A stretch of DNA of 33,894 nt. It comes from a virus. Position numbers and translations under genes: made by a program. Of the stretch, positions 14,205 through 24,461 are shown in pieces. The notes beneath the pieces are model-generated. The model was given only the letters and a program-made list of their open reading frames with translations, was not told the origin of the DNA and ran no database searches. Within the stretch, counting starts at the first letter, position 1. Each line of letters begins with the position of its first letter. The stretch is from IMG/VR virus record IMGVR_UViG_3300046733_000114, positions 1 through 33,894 of that record, one strand, 5' to 3'.

Positions 14205-16784
14205 ATGGCTGATACAAATACATTAGGAAGTATGTTGCAAGGTATTAGCCAGCAACCTCCTCACATAAGACGCGATGGTAAAGTAACAGAACAAGTTAAC
14301 TTAATGTCAGACGTTGTAGAAGGAATAAAAACTAGACCAGGTTCTAATTTACTGGGCGTAATAGAAGAAGGTACTGAACAGGTTATAATATATAAGCCTG
14401 GTCAAACAGGCCCTGCTACTGTGTATACAGGATTTAGAACTGATGGTAAATTCTATACATTTACAATGGATGGTAACACTTATCAAATAGGTATAAGTAA
14501 ATTTGGTATAGAGATACTAAATAAAGAAGGAACTTTACTTACAACAAACTTAACTACAGCTGCTGAAGATTATATAGATGATATACAAGAAGACTTAGCT
14601 GTATATGTTTATGACAACGGTGAAGAGACAGTTGCGTATGTATTAAACAGAAACAAAATAGTCGCTATGGATAACAGTGCTGCTACTATTGCAGCCCAAG
14701 AAGCTGAGGTAATAAAGGACGTAGGGCTAGTAACTTCTCTAGGTGGACAGTTCTCACATACTTATAGTGTATATGTTAATTATGATGCAGGTAGTTTTAG
14801 TGGGTCATATGCAACACCTAACGGAACAGGAACAGGTCACGCAGCTCAAACAACCTCTGACTACATTGCCAGCCAGTTGCAAATTTCTTTAGCAGCATCT
14901 GCAGCTAATGTTGATGCTAATATTTCTGTAGCTGTTCAAGGGTCAGTAGTAAGTATTACGGGTGCTCCTGGAATAACTATTACAGTATCAGATGGTGAAG
15001 GTGGTGCTACATTAGTAGAATCAAGTAACGTAGCTAAGAACACCGACAAGTTAGCTAACACAGCACCACACGGTACGCTAGTTAAAGTACATGGATTAGA
15101 CGGAACAGCAGATGATTTCTGGATGCGTTTTGAATCTAACTACACTAATACAGTAGGCTCTGGATTTGGAGATGAGGGTATATGGAGAGAGTGGTATAAC
15201 GTATCCGAAGCAGCAGCTTTAGATGCTGGAACTATGCCAATGAAAATGACTCCTAATGCTGCTGGAACTATTATGAATATAGATGTAGCTCCTTGGACAC
15301 GGCGACGTGTAGGAGATTCAGAGACTAATCCTGAACCTGCTTTTGTAGGTAAAAAAATAAAAGATATAAGTGGCTTTCAATCTAGACTTGTTACTGTAGC
15401 AGGACCTGTTACTAACTTCTCTGTTACTAATGAACCAACAGACTTCTTTAAGAACTCTGCTGTGGCTGAGATAGCAACTGACCCGATAGAAATAATATCA
15501 ACAACTGCTGATGAGTTCAGTCTTTTGTATATAGTACCTTTTGATAGGGACTTAATATTGTTTGGGGATAAAGTACAGTTCCTTGTTCAAGGTGGCAGTG
15601 CATTAACTTCATCTAACGCTTCATTAGTACAGACAACTGCTTACGATATACAAGATGGCGTTAGACCTGTAGCTACAGGTAGAACAGTTCTGTTTCCATT
15701 CTCTATAGGAGAATACGGAGGAGTAAAAGAGTTCTATACATCTGGTAACATAGAGGCTAATCAAGCTATATCAATTACATCTAGTGTACCTAAACTTATA
15801 GAGGGTACTATAGAACAGATGAAGTACTCTGATACTGCTGATACATTACTTATAAAGTCTAACTTAAATAAGTGGACATTGTATGGCTACAAACAGTTAT
15901 GGGATGGCGAAAAGAAACTACAATCCGCATGGTTTAAATGGGAGTTCCCTGGAGAAATAATTAATTATAACTTTGATAAGAATAAGTTATATGTATTACA
16001 CTTTAAAGGTGGAGTAACTAGTGGGCATTACGGAGAAGTATGTCAAGTTGTATTAGACTTAGATAGTCCTAATGCAATTGGATTAGATTATCCGTTAGCT
16101 CTAGATTCATATGAAATATATAATGGAGATGGTACACCTGATTACGGTGTTAGTATGGGCAGAACTAATATGCCTAACTATACAGACCCAGATGGTTACG
16201 TTTATTCTGTGTATCAATTCCTAGATAACAACCTAGTTATTATACAAGGTGCTGGGTGTGATAGTCCAGGGCAACCTGCAGAACATTTAACACCTACTGC
16301 TAGTGCATCTAATACTTATACAGATGGTACTGCTATGTGGTATGACTATAAGTTTCCTATTGCTACTGTACCTAAGAACTCTACACTATACGCAGGTTAT
16401 GATATAACCTCTACATTTAAACCTACTATGCCGTTTATACGTGATAGTAATAACATAGTAATAAGATTTATAAGGTTAGTTATATCTAAGTTTATAGTTC
16501 ATTTTAACAACAGTGGTCCTATGACTGCTACCGTAGGTAGTAAGTATAGAAGCGCATCTGCACAGATAACATCTGTACGTACTTTATCAAACGATGGAGT
16601 AGGATTAGCGTTTGACCCAGACGACCCTGAGGGGGACGGAATAAAGAGTGGAAGTTTTGATGTTCCTTTTAGAGAACAATCAGATATTTCTGAATTAACA
16701 ATTACCGCTAATGGTGGTGTACCTATTAACATAAATGAAATAGAATGGGTAGGCCAAGTTCGTGGAGGAAGAAGGAGGTTATAA
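14205..16784 (+). CDS. Tail tubular protein B / nozzle (T7 gp12-like)
   Basis: The 859-aa protein (T7 gp12 is 794) begins with L-G-S-M-L-Q-G-I-S-Q-Q-P-P-H-I-R-R and then Q-V-N-L-M-S-D-V-V-E-G, a hallmark of this family, followed by T-R-P-G-S. The rest is beta-rich, and the end (Y-R-S-A-S-A-Q-I-T-S, then V-G-Q-V-R-G-G-R-R-R) is typical. About 130 residues after position 180 are Ser/Thr/Ala/Gly-rich and repeat-like (A-A-S-A-A-N-V-D, G-S-V-V-S-I-T-G), perhaps an added surface domain. Six copies form the tail nozzle that contacts fibres and receptor. SD AGGAG; the stop overlaps the next start (TAATG). Confidence 0.92.
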   Translation: MADTNTLGSMLQGISQQPPHIRRDGKVTEQVNLMSDVVEGIKTRPGSNLLGVIEEGTEQVIIYKPGQTGPATVYTGFRTDGKFYTFTMDGNTYQIGISKFGIEILNKEGTLLTTNLTTAAEDYIDDIQEDLAVYVYDNGEETVAYVLNRNKIVAMDNSAATIAAQEAEVIKDVGLVTSLGGQFSHTYSVYVNYDAGSFSGSYATPNGTGTGHAAQTTSDYIASQLQISLAASAANVDANISVAVQGSVVSITGAPGITITVSDGEGGATLVESSNVAKNTDKLANTAPHGTLVKVHGLDGTADDFWMRFESNYTNTVGSGFGDEGIWREWYNVSEAAALDAGTMPMKMTPNAAGTIMNIDVAPWTRRRVGDSETNPEPAFVGKKIKDISGFQSRLVTVAGPVTNFSVTNEPTDFFKNSAVAEIATDPIEIISTTADEFSLLYIVPFDRDLILFGDKVQFLVQGGSALTSSNASLVQTTAYDIQDGVRPVATGRTVLFPFSIGEYGGVKEFYTSGNIEANQAISITSSVPKLIEGTIEQMKYSDTADTLLIKSNLNKWTLYGYKQLWDGEKKLQSAWFKWEFPGEIINYNFDKNKLYVLHFKGGVTSGHYGEVCQVVLDLDSPNAIGLDYPLALDSYEIYNGDGTPDYGVSMGRTNMPNYTDPDGYVYSVYQFLDNNLVIIQGAGCDSPGQPAEHLTPTASASNTYTDGTAMWYDYKFPIATVPKNSTLYAGYDITSTFKPTMPFIRDSNNIVIRFIRLVISKFIVHFNNSGPMTATVGSKYRSASAQITSVRTLSNDGVGLAFDPDDPEGDGIKSGSFDVPFREQSDISELTITANGGVPININEIEWVGQVRGGRRRL

Positions 16785-17362
16785 TGTCCCCTGGTGCAAT
16801 ACAAGCGGCTGTTGGTATAGGCACATCCCTAACGGGATATATGCTTGCTAAACAGCAACATAAATCAGCTTTAGAAAATCAAAGACATAGAAATGCTATT
16901 TTAGACATTAATACTATGCTGCAACTTAATGACCTAGAGCTTCAAGAAATAGACCTTAGAAATATAAGCAGAGACGCTAGTAAAAGTATTCAACTGCAAA
17001 CACTACAACAAGAAGGAGTAGCGGAAGTATCCGCTGCTGCTGCAGGAGTTGCTGGTGGTTCAGTTGACGCTGTTATGAGAGGTATAAAAAGAAACTCCAT
17101 GCTTTCACAGGCTCGACGAATAGAAGATACTTCTACTAGTTATAGAAAGTTAGGTAAACAAAGACAGAACATTAACATAAATAGAATTCTTGGTGAAGAT
17201 AGAACTGTTATTCCTGGCCCTACTGTAGGTGGATTATTACTAAGTATGGGTACGTCTGTTGCAGGAGCTTACGCTGATAATACTAGCTTTGGAGATACTA
17301 AATTAGGGAGTTTCTTTGCAACAAAAGAGAATCCATTTAGTAAATTATTAGGAGGTTCGTAA
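16784..17362 (+). CDS. Internal virion protein (T7 gp14-like)
   Basis: Starting at ATG 16784 (SD AAGGAGG; the upstream in-frame ATG 16745 lies inside the nozzle gene), the protein has 192 aa, close to T7 gp14 (196). It begins with an Ala/Gly-rich segment (A-I-Q-A-A-V-G-I-G-T-S-L-T-G), then a long amphipathic helical zone, then S-A-A-A-A-G-V-A-G-G-S and M-R-G-I-K-R-N-S. In T7, gp14 is ejected first and forms the outer-membrane pore of the DNA ejection channel. Position between nozzle and the two large core proteins fits exactly. Confidence 0.82.
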   Translation: MSPGAIQAAVGIGTSLTGYMLAKQQHKSALENQRHRNAILDINTMLQLNDLELQEIDLRNISRDASKSIQLQTLQQEGVAEVSAAAAGVAGGSVDAVMRGIKRNSMLSQARRIEDTSTSYRKLGKQRQNININRILGEDRTVIPGPTVGGLLLSMGTSVAGAYADNTSFGDTKLGSFFATKENPFSKLLGGS

Positions 17363-20300
17363 TGAAAGGTACAGAAAGAAGACAAGACATACAAACTGGA
17401 CAACAGGAATCTCAAAGAGCTGGGTTAGCTTCAGGAGGTGCGCCTACTTTTAGCTCTGGAACTAGAATGAATGAAACTATAAACACTTATACTGCTGATG
17501 TAGTAGGGGCGGTTTCTAATTTTACTAGTAAAGGATTTCAATCTATAATTAATAAGAAACAAGCTGCTAATAAACTTAAAGGTGAAGCAGCTGCTATTTC
17601 AGGTATTGCTTTTGAAGATTTAGATTTCAAAGGAAATAAACATGCCTTAAATGGTTATAAAGTTATGTCTGCTAATAGAACTGCTGCAGAATTAAGAAGT
17701 AATTTACTTACTGACTTAAAAAATGGTGATTATGAATTAGATACAGATGATTATACTACTATGTTATCTGATACATATGAAGCTGCTATAGATGGATTAC
17801 ATCCTGATGTAGCTGCTATGGTTCATGACCAATATGTTAAAGGTTTACCAGAAATAATACATCAACATACTTCACTTAATGCTGACTATAAATTAGGACT
17901 TAATAAAGAAGAATTATCTAGTAGTATAATACAACAGTTAGGCTCTGATAATCTTAACGATACAGATATAAAAGATACTATGACTGTACTAAATACAGCC
18001 TCTGAAGCTTTATCTAAAGATGATAAAAATAGAGTACTAGCAGGCGCTGTTATTAAGAGTTTAGTAGATGGTGATGTAAGTGTTTATGATAATTTTACTA
18101 AGACAGAGGAATATAAAAATCTTCCTAGTGAAATGAAACTACAGATTAGAGGTAACTTTCAAAGCCAACAACAAAGGGCTTTATCTAATTTATCTTTTGA
18201 AAGTAAAGAGGCTATTAAAGTTATTGAAAATAGAAGAGCTAATCTTTCTCTAGACCAATATTCTCGACAAGAATTTTATGATGATTTAAGAGAAGAATTA
18301 AAAAAGAATGAATTACTTCTTAGAGGTGCTATTGCAGGTTCTGCTTATGAATCAGTTAAACTAAGGGAAGATACTACTCAAGCTGAAGCTATTTATAATT
18401 ATAAAAATGCTATGTTTAAGGGCAATACCTTACAAATGGCTACTTTCTTAACAAGTGTAGGTATTATTCCTGATGGAATGTCCCAGGAAGAAGCCACTAA
18501 ATATATACAATCTATGTTTGATGGTGATACTAAACTTAAGATAACAGGTGATATGGATACTGATGAATCAGCTGAGGTTATTATAGCTGCTTTATATGGT
18601 ATAGACGCTGCTAATGATTGGATATCTGACGGTAAAAATAAAACAGATAAGCGTTATGTAAATGCTACTGAAATGTTTAATATCAATTCAGGTACTAAAG
18701 GTATTACTTCTGATAAGAGAGTACCATTACTAGTTTCTGATATAGAAGCTAAAAAAGTTCTTAAAGAAAATGCAGCTGATTTAAATTTTAGAGAGATAAA
18801 AGCTTCTTTGGATTTCCAGTTAAATAATGGTAAGATTAATACAAAAACGTACGAGTCTTTGATAGGTAAAGCTATTAATGCGGCGTTCGTAACTAAGACT
18901 ACTGCTAAATCAGAAGCTGCTATTAATACTGTTTTTGCTCATAAACAAGTTGTTACAAATGATTTTTATGAGCAAAAACTTTCTAAAGCCCTTTCTACGG
19001 CTAACTCACTTGTAAGAAACTATACTAGAAACCAAGAGGATAGAGTTAGTAAAAACATTATTGTTCCTGAAGACGTTTTAACAGAAGAATCTAAAGTTTT
19101 ACAAGACTCCGTTAGAACTGCTTTAAAAGGTTCAGGGATTCCTTCACATCTGATTAATATAAATCAATTAGACGGATTGGTATCTGAACGAGTTGATAAG
19201 GCTGAGATTACACGCAGTAGAACAGAGGCTGAGTTAATAGCTGGTATTCAGGACCTAGACCTTAAGGGTGAAACTACTCCAGAAAGGGAAAATCTTTTAA
19301 AAGACAGTTTTAATTATAACCGCGCTAGTGGTAACATACTTACTTCTGTTAAGGCACAAGGTATTATACCTAAACAAATTGATTTCTCTCCTTCACTACA
19401 AAAGTGGTTTAATTCTACGGATGAACAACCTAATGAAGCTGTAGTAAATGATGTATTAGATTATATTAAGGTTCTTGATGACCCTAAATATACTAACTTA
19501 GCTTCAGACTTATATAAAACAAGTCTAGGTAAAGTACAGATAAATGATATAGTAAAAAGAATACCTGTTGCACAGAGAAGTTCTATTACTCCAGAACTAG
19601 TTAGAGATGCCTTTATGAGTGCTCGTAAAGAACAAACACGTTCTAGATTTGATGTAAGACAAGCTGATGTGATTCCTGAGGACGCGGCAACAAAGGCAGC
19701 TGCTAAAACAGCTAAAACTGCTGTGCTGGATATTAACAGGGCTGTACCTTATGAAAGGGCTGGTGCTACTGATATAATAAATAATGTAAGGCGAACTGCA
19801 ACATATGCGTTAGGTATTCATGACTTTAGTGCTTGGTTTGGTGGACAAGGTAATAGAACTCATAGACAAGAAAATATTCTTAAACGTGATGTTAACAATC
19901 CAGACAGTGAACTCTCTACATTTATTAATACTTCTGTTCCACTTAGAATTGCTGATGAACTGAAGTTAAATAAAGGTATGTCTAAAAATCAAGTAGAACA
20001 GTTATCAATACAATTAGTAAAAGATTATACTGTAGTTGTAGGAGAACAAGCGCTTACTTCTAATGTAAATGGGCCTACTCTTTCAGAGGTTATTTACGGA
20101 GTTAACGCTGCTAAAGTTACAGACCCTAGTATATTTAATAAAGCTGTTTTAGATGTTGTTGGAGAATATGCTAATCAACCTCCAGAAGGTAATCCGTGGT
20201 CTATTCTAAGGGATAGGTCTAAAAAGTTAGCTGCCTTCCTTCCAGGTGGGCGTACTACAGACACTTTAACGGATATATCTACTCAGAAGAACAGAACCGA

Positions 20301-20484
20301 GGGATTACGTAGATTGACTTATTCTATAACAGCTGATGGTAAAGGCTTACAAGTCTACTCAGCACCAGCTGTTGAAAACCCTGAAACACTAGTTGAATGG
20401 ACTGATTACGTAGGTACAATTCCATTAAAGGTTATTGGGGACCATGCTTTTAATAAGTATGTAAAAGAACAAGGCGATAGATAA
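17362..20484 (+). CDS. Internal virion core protein (T7 gp15-like, enlarged)
   Basis: This 1040-aa, mostly alpha-helical protein lies at the T7 gp15 position (747 aa), so it is about 290 residues longer. The start overlaps the previous stop (TAATG) with SD GGAGG. The N-terminal ~45 residues are polar and low in complexity; the rest is charged and helical with few Cys. In T7, gp15 builds the periplasmic part of the DNA-ejection tube with gp16. I saw no lytic transglycosylase or peptidase motif in it. Codons are AT-richer than in the replication genes: 20 of 60 bases are G/C at 17581-17640 against 26 of 60 at 7621-7680. Confidence 0.82.
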   Translation: MKGTERRQDIQTGQQESQRAGLASGGAPTFSSGTRMNETINTYTADVVGAVSNFTSKGFQSIINKKQAANKLKGEAAAISGIAFEDLDFKGNKHALNGYKVMSANRTAAELRSNLLTDLKNGDYELDTDDYTTMLSDTYEAAIDGLHPDVAAMVHDQYVKGLPEIIHQHTSLNADYKLGLNKEELSSSIIQQLGSDNLNDTDIKDTMTVLNTASEALSKDDKNRVLAGAVIKSLVDGDVSVYDNFTKTEEYKNLPSEMKLQIRGNFQSQQQRALSNLSFESKEAIKVIENRRANLSLDQYSRQEFYDDLREELKKNELLLRGAIAGSAYESVKLREDTTQAEAIYNYKNAMFKGNTLQMATFLTSVGIIPDGMSQEEATKYIQSMFDGDTKLKITGDMDTDESAEVIIAALYGIDAANDWISDGKNKTDKRYVNATEMFNINSGTKGITSDKRVPLLVSDIEAKKVLKENAADLNFREIKASLDFQLNNGKINTKTYESLIGKAINAAFVTKTTAKSEAAINTVFAHKQVVTNDFYEQKLSKALSTANSLVRNYTRNQEDRVSKNIIVPEDVLTEESKVLQDSVRTALKGSGIPSHLININQLDGLVSERVDKAEITRSRTEAELIAGIQDLDLKGETTPERENLLKDSFNYNRASGNILTSVKAQGIIPKQIDFSPSLQKWFNSTDEQPNEAVVNDVLDYIKVLDDPKYTNLASDLYKTSLGKVQINDIVKRIPVAQRSSITPELVRDAFMSARKEQTRSRFDVRQADVIPEDAATKAAAKTAKTAVLDINRAVPYERAGATDIINNVRRTATYALGIHDFSAWFGGQGNRTHRQENILKRDVNNPDSELSTFINTSVPLRIADELKLNKGMSKNQVEQLSIQLVKDYTVVVGEQALTSNVNGPTLSEVIYGVNAAKVTDPSIFNKAVLDVVGEYANQPPEGNPWSILRDRSKKLAAFLPGGRTTDTLTDISTQKNRTEGLRRLTYSITADGKGLQVYSAPAVENPETLVEWTDYVGTIPLKVIGDHAFNKYVKEQGDR

Positions 20485-20492
20485 ATAATTAG

Positions 20493-20531
20493 GGGGAGGT
20501 TTTCCTCCCCTACTCACTTTAACTAAAGGAG
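20493..20531 (+). promoter_or_regulatory. Intergenic hairpin plus SD cassette, copy 1
   Basis: GGGGAGG, TTTT, CCTCCCC (20493-20510) is a perfect 7-bp stem without a following T run. The small palindrome CTTTAACTAAAG (20517-20528) and the SD AAAGGAG come next, then a GTG start. The same order occurs at 24417 and 28873. Confidence 0.6.
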
Positions 20532-20537
20532 AGACAA

Positions 20538-23500
20538 GTGTCTTACTTAGAAACTATATATACAGAGGCGAAGAAAGAATTCGACGATGCTAATATTTCA
20601 TCCGTATCTCCTGATACTAGAGGTGATGAATTTAAAATACGACAAGAGAATCAATTAGGATTCGTAGGAAATTTAAGTTTAGCTTTTAAAGCGTCTACAC
20701 ACGTATCTACCATGATTGGTAAATATAAAAGAGAAGCTATTGCTTATAATATATCAAAACAAGAAGATGGTACAGATTATATTAGACAGGCATTCGAAGG
20801 ACTAGCTGGAGTAGTACCAGGTGCTAACACAGAAGAAAACCTGTCAATAAATTACGCAGACTTAAAAACTTACATAGCCCCAACTATTATAGGTCTAGGC
20901 GGTTATGTAGAAGATACATTAGGTTCTATTAATGCTATTTACGGGGGTGCTACCGCTGAAGGGGTACAAGAAGGTTATAAGCCTTCTGAATACTTTGATG
21001 AATTAACTCAAGGAGTAGCCCCTACTAATTTTGAAGCTATATTAGAAAAGACAAGTCTTCCAGCTGCTTTAAGAGCTAGAGATGCTGTTATTAAAAGACA
21101 AGACCAAGAATATTTAATAGGTCAACAAGTAGGCTTTAAGTTTACCCGTTTTTTAGGTATGTTGCCTGATGTAGATGCACCTTTAACAACTATATCATAT
21201 GGTACTACTAAGGCTTTAACAGCTGTTAGAGCAGCTAAGATGGTAGCAGGAAGTACAGAGGCTATTAAACATGCTAAAAAAGCTGAACACATAGCTAACA
21301 GAACTAAGTTAGGTAAGATAAGCGCAGATGTAGCTATAGGAACTAAAGAAGGTCTTAAGGCTGGTGCTGCTATTGGTGTTGGTGAAGCTCTGGCTAGAGA
21401 AGGCAGTGGCTTTGATGAAGCTGTAGTAATGGCTTCTTTAGGTGCTCTTACAGGTGCTATATTATCTGCTCCTATATCATTACTAACAAGTAGTAAACCA
21501 GGGACTTTAACTGTAGAAGAAGCTTTAGATGAAAACCTATTAAGGTCTGTTAATAACGAGCTTAAGAAAGCTGGCGATGATTATGTAGATAGATTAGTAC
21601 TAGGAGAAGAAAAATTAGGTACTGATGCTAGAATAAATGAACCAGGAACTACTGAGTCTGATGTAATAACTGATGATGGATTTGTTCCTTATACAGTTAA
21701 AGATGGTTCAGTAGGTGCTAGACAAACTCCAGGTTCTAAAATAGAAGTAGAAAAGCCTGAAATTGAACTCAAAGATTTAGAAGGAAATAAGATTAAAGGT
21801 GGCACTTTAAATATAATCGAAAGGGCTAGACAGTGGCGTAAGGAATCTAACTTTAAATATAATAGAGAACAAAATGAAGATTCTTTTATTTATAAAGTAG
21901 CTAATAATAAATTTATAGCTAATTTATCTGGTACTCGTATGATAACTAATATGCTTAATACAGAATCAGCTACTCTTAATAGATTAGGTAATGTTATATT
22001 CGCTTCTGCTAATGGTTATAACCGAGCTGGTATACCTACTGCTGCTGCTTTAAAAGAATTATATCATAGAAAAACTATGTCTAAACTAAATGGTATACAA
22101 AGTATAATGCATGAGTATGCTAAAGCTAGAGGTAGTAAACGTATTACAGCTAACACTATAGAAATGGCACATAAAGCTTCTTTTATGAGAGCTATTCGTT
22201 TAGAGCGTAATGCTAGGCGCTTTGGTAGAAAAGGAACTGATGATACTCATATATCCGCTGCTGCTGATATGTATGATGAGTTATTTAAAGAAGCTTATAG
22301 TCAATTAAGTCATAGGAAAAGTAATGATACCTCTAAGGCTGTTGAAGGCTTTGAAGGCGGTAAAAACGAAAATCCTCATTATACTCCTTATATATGGGGC
22401 AAAGAAATATATAATGTTATAACTGGAGCTTCTGATAAAAGAGCTACTAGAGCTGCTATACAGAGAGGTATTGCTAATGCTTATAAAGCTGCAGGACAAG
22501 ATTTTACTGATGAAATAGCTATGTCTATAGCTAATGCTGTTATAACTAGAGCGCTGAATAAGAGTGCTAGGGACGGTGGTGATATGGGTATTGGTACGTT
22601 ATTATCTAAACAAAGTACTGACGAACTAGAAGCTCTACTTAAAGCTGAAGGTATACCTGAAGGTAAAATAAACGCCTTTATGAAAAAGATAGATAAAGAC
22701 CGTACTGAAGCTGGTAAACTAGGTATTGCTAAAAGTAGAAATGAATTAGATTTAGAACATGAAATTGAATTACCTGATGGTAGCGTAGTTCAAGTACTAG
22801 ATTTAATGTCTAATAACTTAGAAGTTGATGCTCATAGATATGTTAGGGCTTCCTCAGGTGCTGCTGCACTAGCGAGACATGGTATCCGTAGTCGTAAAGA
22901 TAGAGCTGATATAATACATGCTGCTACTAAAGAACAAGAAGCTTTAGGTATTACTCCTGGACATGAACATTATATAACTCCACAGCAATTAGAAGCTATG
23001 ATGACTGCATTCGATGGTGGTGCTCAAAAGGGTGTTATTGGAGATGGTGCTTTAGAAGAGCAAGGTCAATATGTAGCGTTAAGTAAACGTATGGTTATAT
23101 TAGCTTGGTTAGATAAATTAGGATTAACTCAATTAGGTGAATCAGGCATTAGTATAGCTCAATTTGGTGCAGCTAACTTCTTTAAGCATGGAATAGAGCC
23201 ATTATTTAATAGACTTGTTAGAGAAGACCAGGAGCGTTTATTAGAAGAATTGTCTTTTTTTACGGGCCATATAGGTAAAGACCATGAAATATTTACTCCT
23301 CATATTGATTTAGATGAAGTATCAGGTGCTGCTAGAGGTAAACTTATGCATGGTATACAACAACACGCAGAGAACTTATCTAATATACAGGCTTATTTAT
23401 CAGGATTTAACTATATTAGAGCTTGGCAACAAAAACTTGCTGCTGCTGCAGCTTCTGACAGTATATTTAGACAGATGCGTAAAGGACATGCAGCTTGGAA

Positions 23501-24413
23501 ACGTGGTGAAGAGTTTATGACTCCAGCCCAGAAAGCTAAGTTCCTAGATGATTATAACTTTAATGACGATGGTATAGATAGATTAATGGGTCTTATTGAT
23601 AACGGTACTATTGAATTTACAACTAAGGGTAAGAATACATTTGTAAACAGGCTTAATGTTAACAAATGGGACCCAGATTTAGCTGATGAATTCGGTGCTA
23701 ATATTGTTACTTCTATTAACCAAACTACTCAGAAATCTTTAGCAGGGGAACAAGACCCCTTTATGTTTACTAAGTTTGGTTCTCTAGGTACTCAGTTAAT
23801 TACATTTCCTATGCTTGCATTTCAGAAACAGACTATACGATATCTTAAACATAAAGATGCTACTTCTGTAGCTGCTGTTGCATATAGTACAGCTACTGCA
23901 GGACTAGTATCTTATATTAAAGCATTACAAGATGATAAAGAAATGAGTCATATGGAACATGCTGGAAGAGCTATTGCTTATAGTAACATGTCGGGCTGGT
24001 TATTTATGATGACTGACCCCTTGGCTAATGCTGTAGGGGCTGATTCTCTTAGATATAATAAGTACAATGATGGTGGAATTAATCCTCCTGTACTAAGCTA
24101 CCTAAGTGATGCTTCTAGACTTCCAGGGGCTTTGTTTCAAGCAGCTAAAGGCACAGCTGATTATAAAGATATGCAATCTGCTAGAGTGCTTCCTTTTACA
24201 GGAATAGCAGGAGCAGCTCATGTTGTTAAATACGTAGCTTCTCGTAACACAGAAGCTTACAAAAAACGTAAAGCTAATGAGAAAGAAGAAAAGGATATTA
24301 AAGAAGCAGCTAATAAAGCTAGGAAAGATAAAGCTAAACAAATTAAGGGCGATGAGGTTTCTTTAACGCCTAAAGAGTTAATGCAATCAGACCTTACTAA
24401 ATTAAATAAATAA
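20538..24413 (+). CDS. Internal virion core protein (T7 gp16-like)
   Basis: At 1291 aa this matches T7 gp16 (1318 aa) in size and place. GTG 20538 is used, with AAAGGAG 6 nt upstream. The N-terminus opens S-Y-L-E-T-I-Y-T-E-A-K-K-E-F; an Ala/Gly hydrophobic patch near residues 270-320 could touch membrane; the C-terminal third has L-I-T-F-P-M-L-A-F-Q-K-Q-T-I-R and G-L-V-S-Y-I-K-A-L, like the ends of gp16-type ejection proteins, then a Lys-rich tail. In T7, gp16 spans the inner membrane, draws in DNA, and has an N-terminal transglycosylase. I see no clear transglycosylase signature here, so wall opening may rest on another protein or a diverged domain. Confidence 0.82.
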   Translation: MSYLETIYTEAKKEFDDANISSVSPDTRGDEFKIRQENQLGFVGNLSLAFKASTHVSTMIGKYKREAIAYNISKQEDGTDYIRQAFEGLAGVVPGANTEENLSINYADLKTYIAPTIIGLGGYVEDTLGSINAIYGGATAEGVQEGYKPSEYFDELTQGVAPTNFEAILEKTSLPAALRARDAVIKRQDQEYLIGQQVGFKFTRFLGMLPDVDAPLTTISYGTTKALTAVRAAKMVAGSTEAIKHAKKAEHIANRTKLGKISADVAIGTKEGLKAGAAIGVGEALAREGSGFDEAVVMASLGALTGAILSAPISLLTSSKPGTLTVEEALDENLLRSVNNELKKAGDDYVDRLVLGEEKLGTDARINEPGTTESDVITDDGFVPYTVKDGSVGARQTPGSKIEVEKPEIELKDLEGNKIKGGTLNIIERARQWRKESNFKYNREQNEDSFIYKVANNKFIANLSGTRMITNMLNTESATLNRLGNVIFASANGYNRAGIPTAAALKELYHRKTMSKLNGIQSIMHEYAKARGSKRITANTIEMAHKASFMRAIRLERNARRFGRKGTDDTHISAAADMYDELFKEAYSQLSHRKSNDTSKAVEGFEGGKNENPHYTPYIWGKEIYNVITGASDKRATRAAIQRGIANAYKAAGQDFTDEIAMSIANAVITRALNKSARDGGDMGIGTLLSKQSTDELEALLKAEGIPEGKINAFMKKIDKDRTEAGKLGIAKSRNELDLEHEIELPDGSVVQVLDLMSNNLEVDAHRYVRASSGAAALARHGIRSRKDRADIIHAATKEQEALGITPGHEHYITPQQLEAMMTAFDGGAQKGVIGDGALEEQGQYVALSKRMVILAWLDKLGLTQLGESGISIAQFGAANFFKHGIEPLFNRLVREDQERLLEELSFFTGHIGKDHEIFTPHIDLDEVSGAARGKLMHGIQQHAENLSNIQAYLSGFNYIRAWQQKLAAAAASDSIFRQMRKGHAAWKRGEEFMTPAQKAKFLDDYNFNDDGIDRLMGLIDNGTIEFTTKGKNTFVNRLNVNKWDPDLADEFGANIVTSINQTTQKSLAGEQDPFMFTKFGSLGTQLITFPMLAFQKQTIRYLKHKDATSVAAVAYSTATAGLVSYIKALQDDKEMSHMEHAGRAIAYSNMSGWLFMMTDPLANAVGADSLRYNKYNDGGINPPVLSYLSDASRLPGALFQAAKGTADYKDMQSARVLPFTGIAGAAHVVKYVASRNTEAYKKRKANEKEEKDIKEAANKARKDKAKQIKGDEVSLTPKELMQSDLTKLNK

Positions 24414-24416
24414 ATA

Positions 24417-24456
24417 GGGGGGCCATAAGGCCCTCCTCAACTTTAACTAAAGGAGG
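24417..24456 (+). promoter_or_regulatory. Intergenic hairpin plus SD cassette, copy 2
   Basis: GGGGGGCC, ATAA, GGCCCTCC (24417-24436) gives an 8-bp stem with one G-U pair and no T run. CTTTAACTAAAG (24441-24452) and the SD AAAGGAGG follow, then the TTG start of the fibre gene. The last 12-15 nt are identical to copy 1 although the hairpin sequences differ, which suggests structure rather than sequence is kept in the stem. Confidence 0.6.
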
Positions 24457-24461
24457 CTAGA

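Noticed and set aside
15699-15712. TTCTCTATAGGAGA inside the tail tube B gene, resembling the promoter core
   Set aside because: Only the TTCTCTATAG part matches; the upstream TTAGTGC block is missing and it lies in coding sequence. Likely chance.
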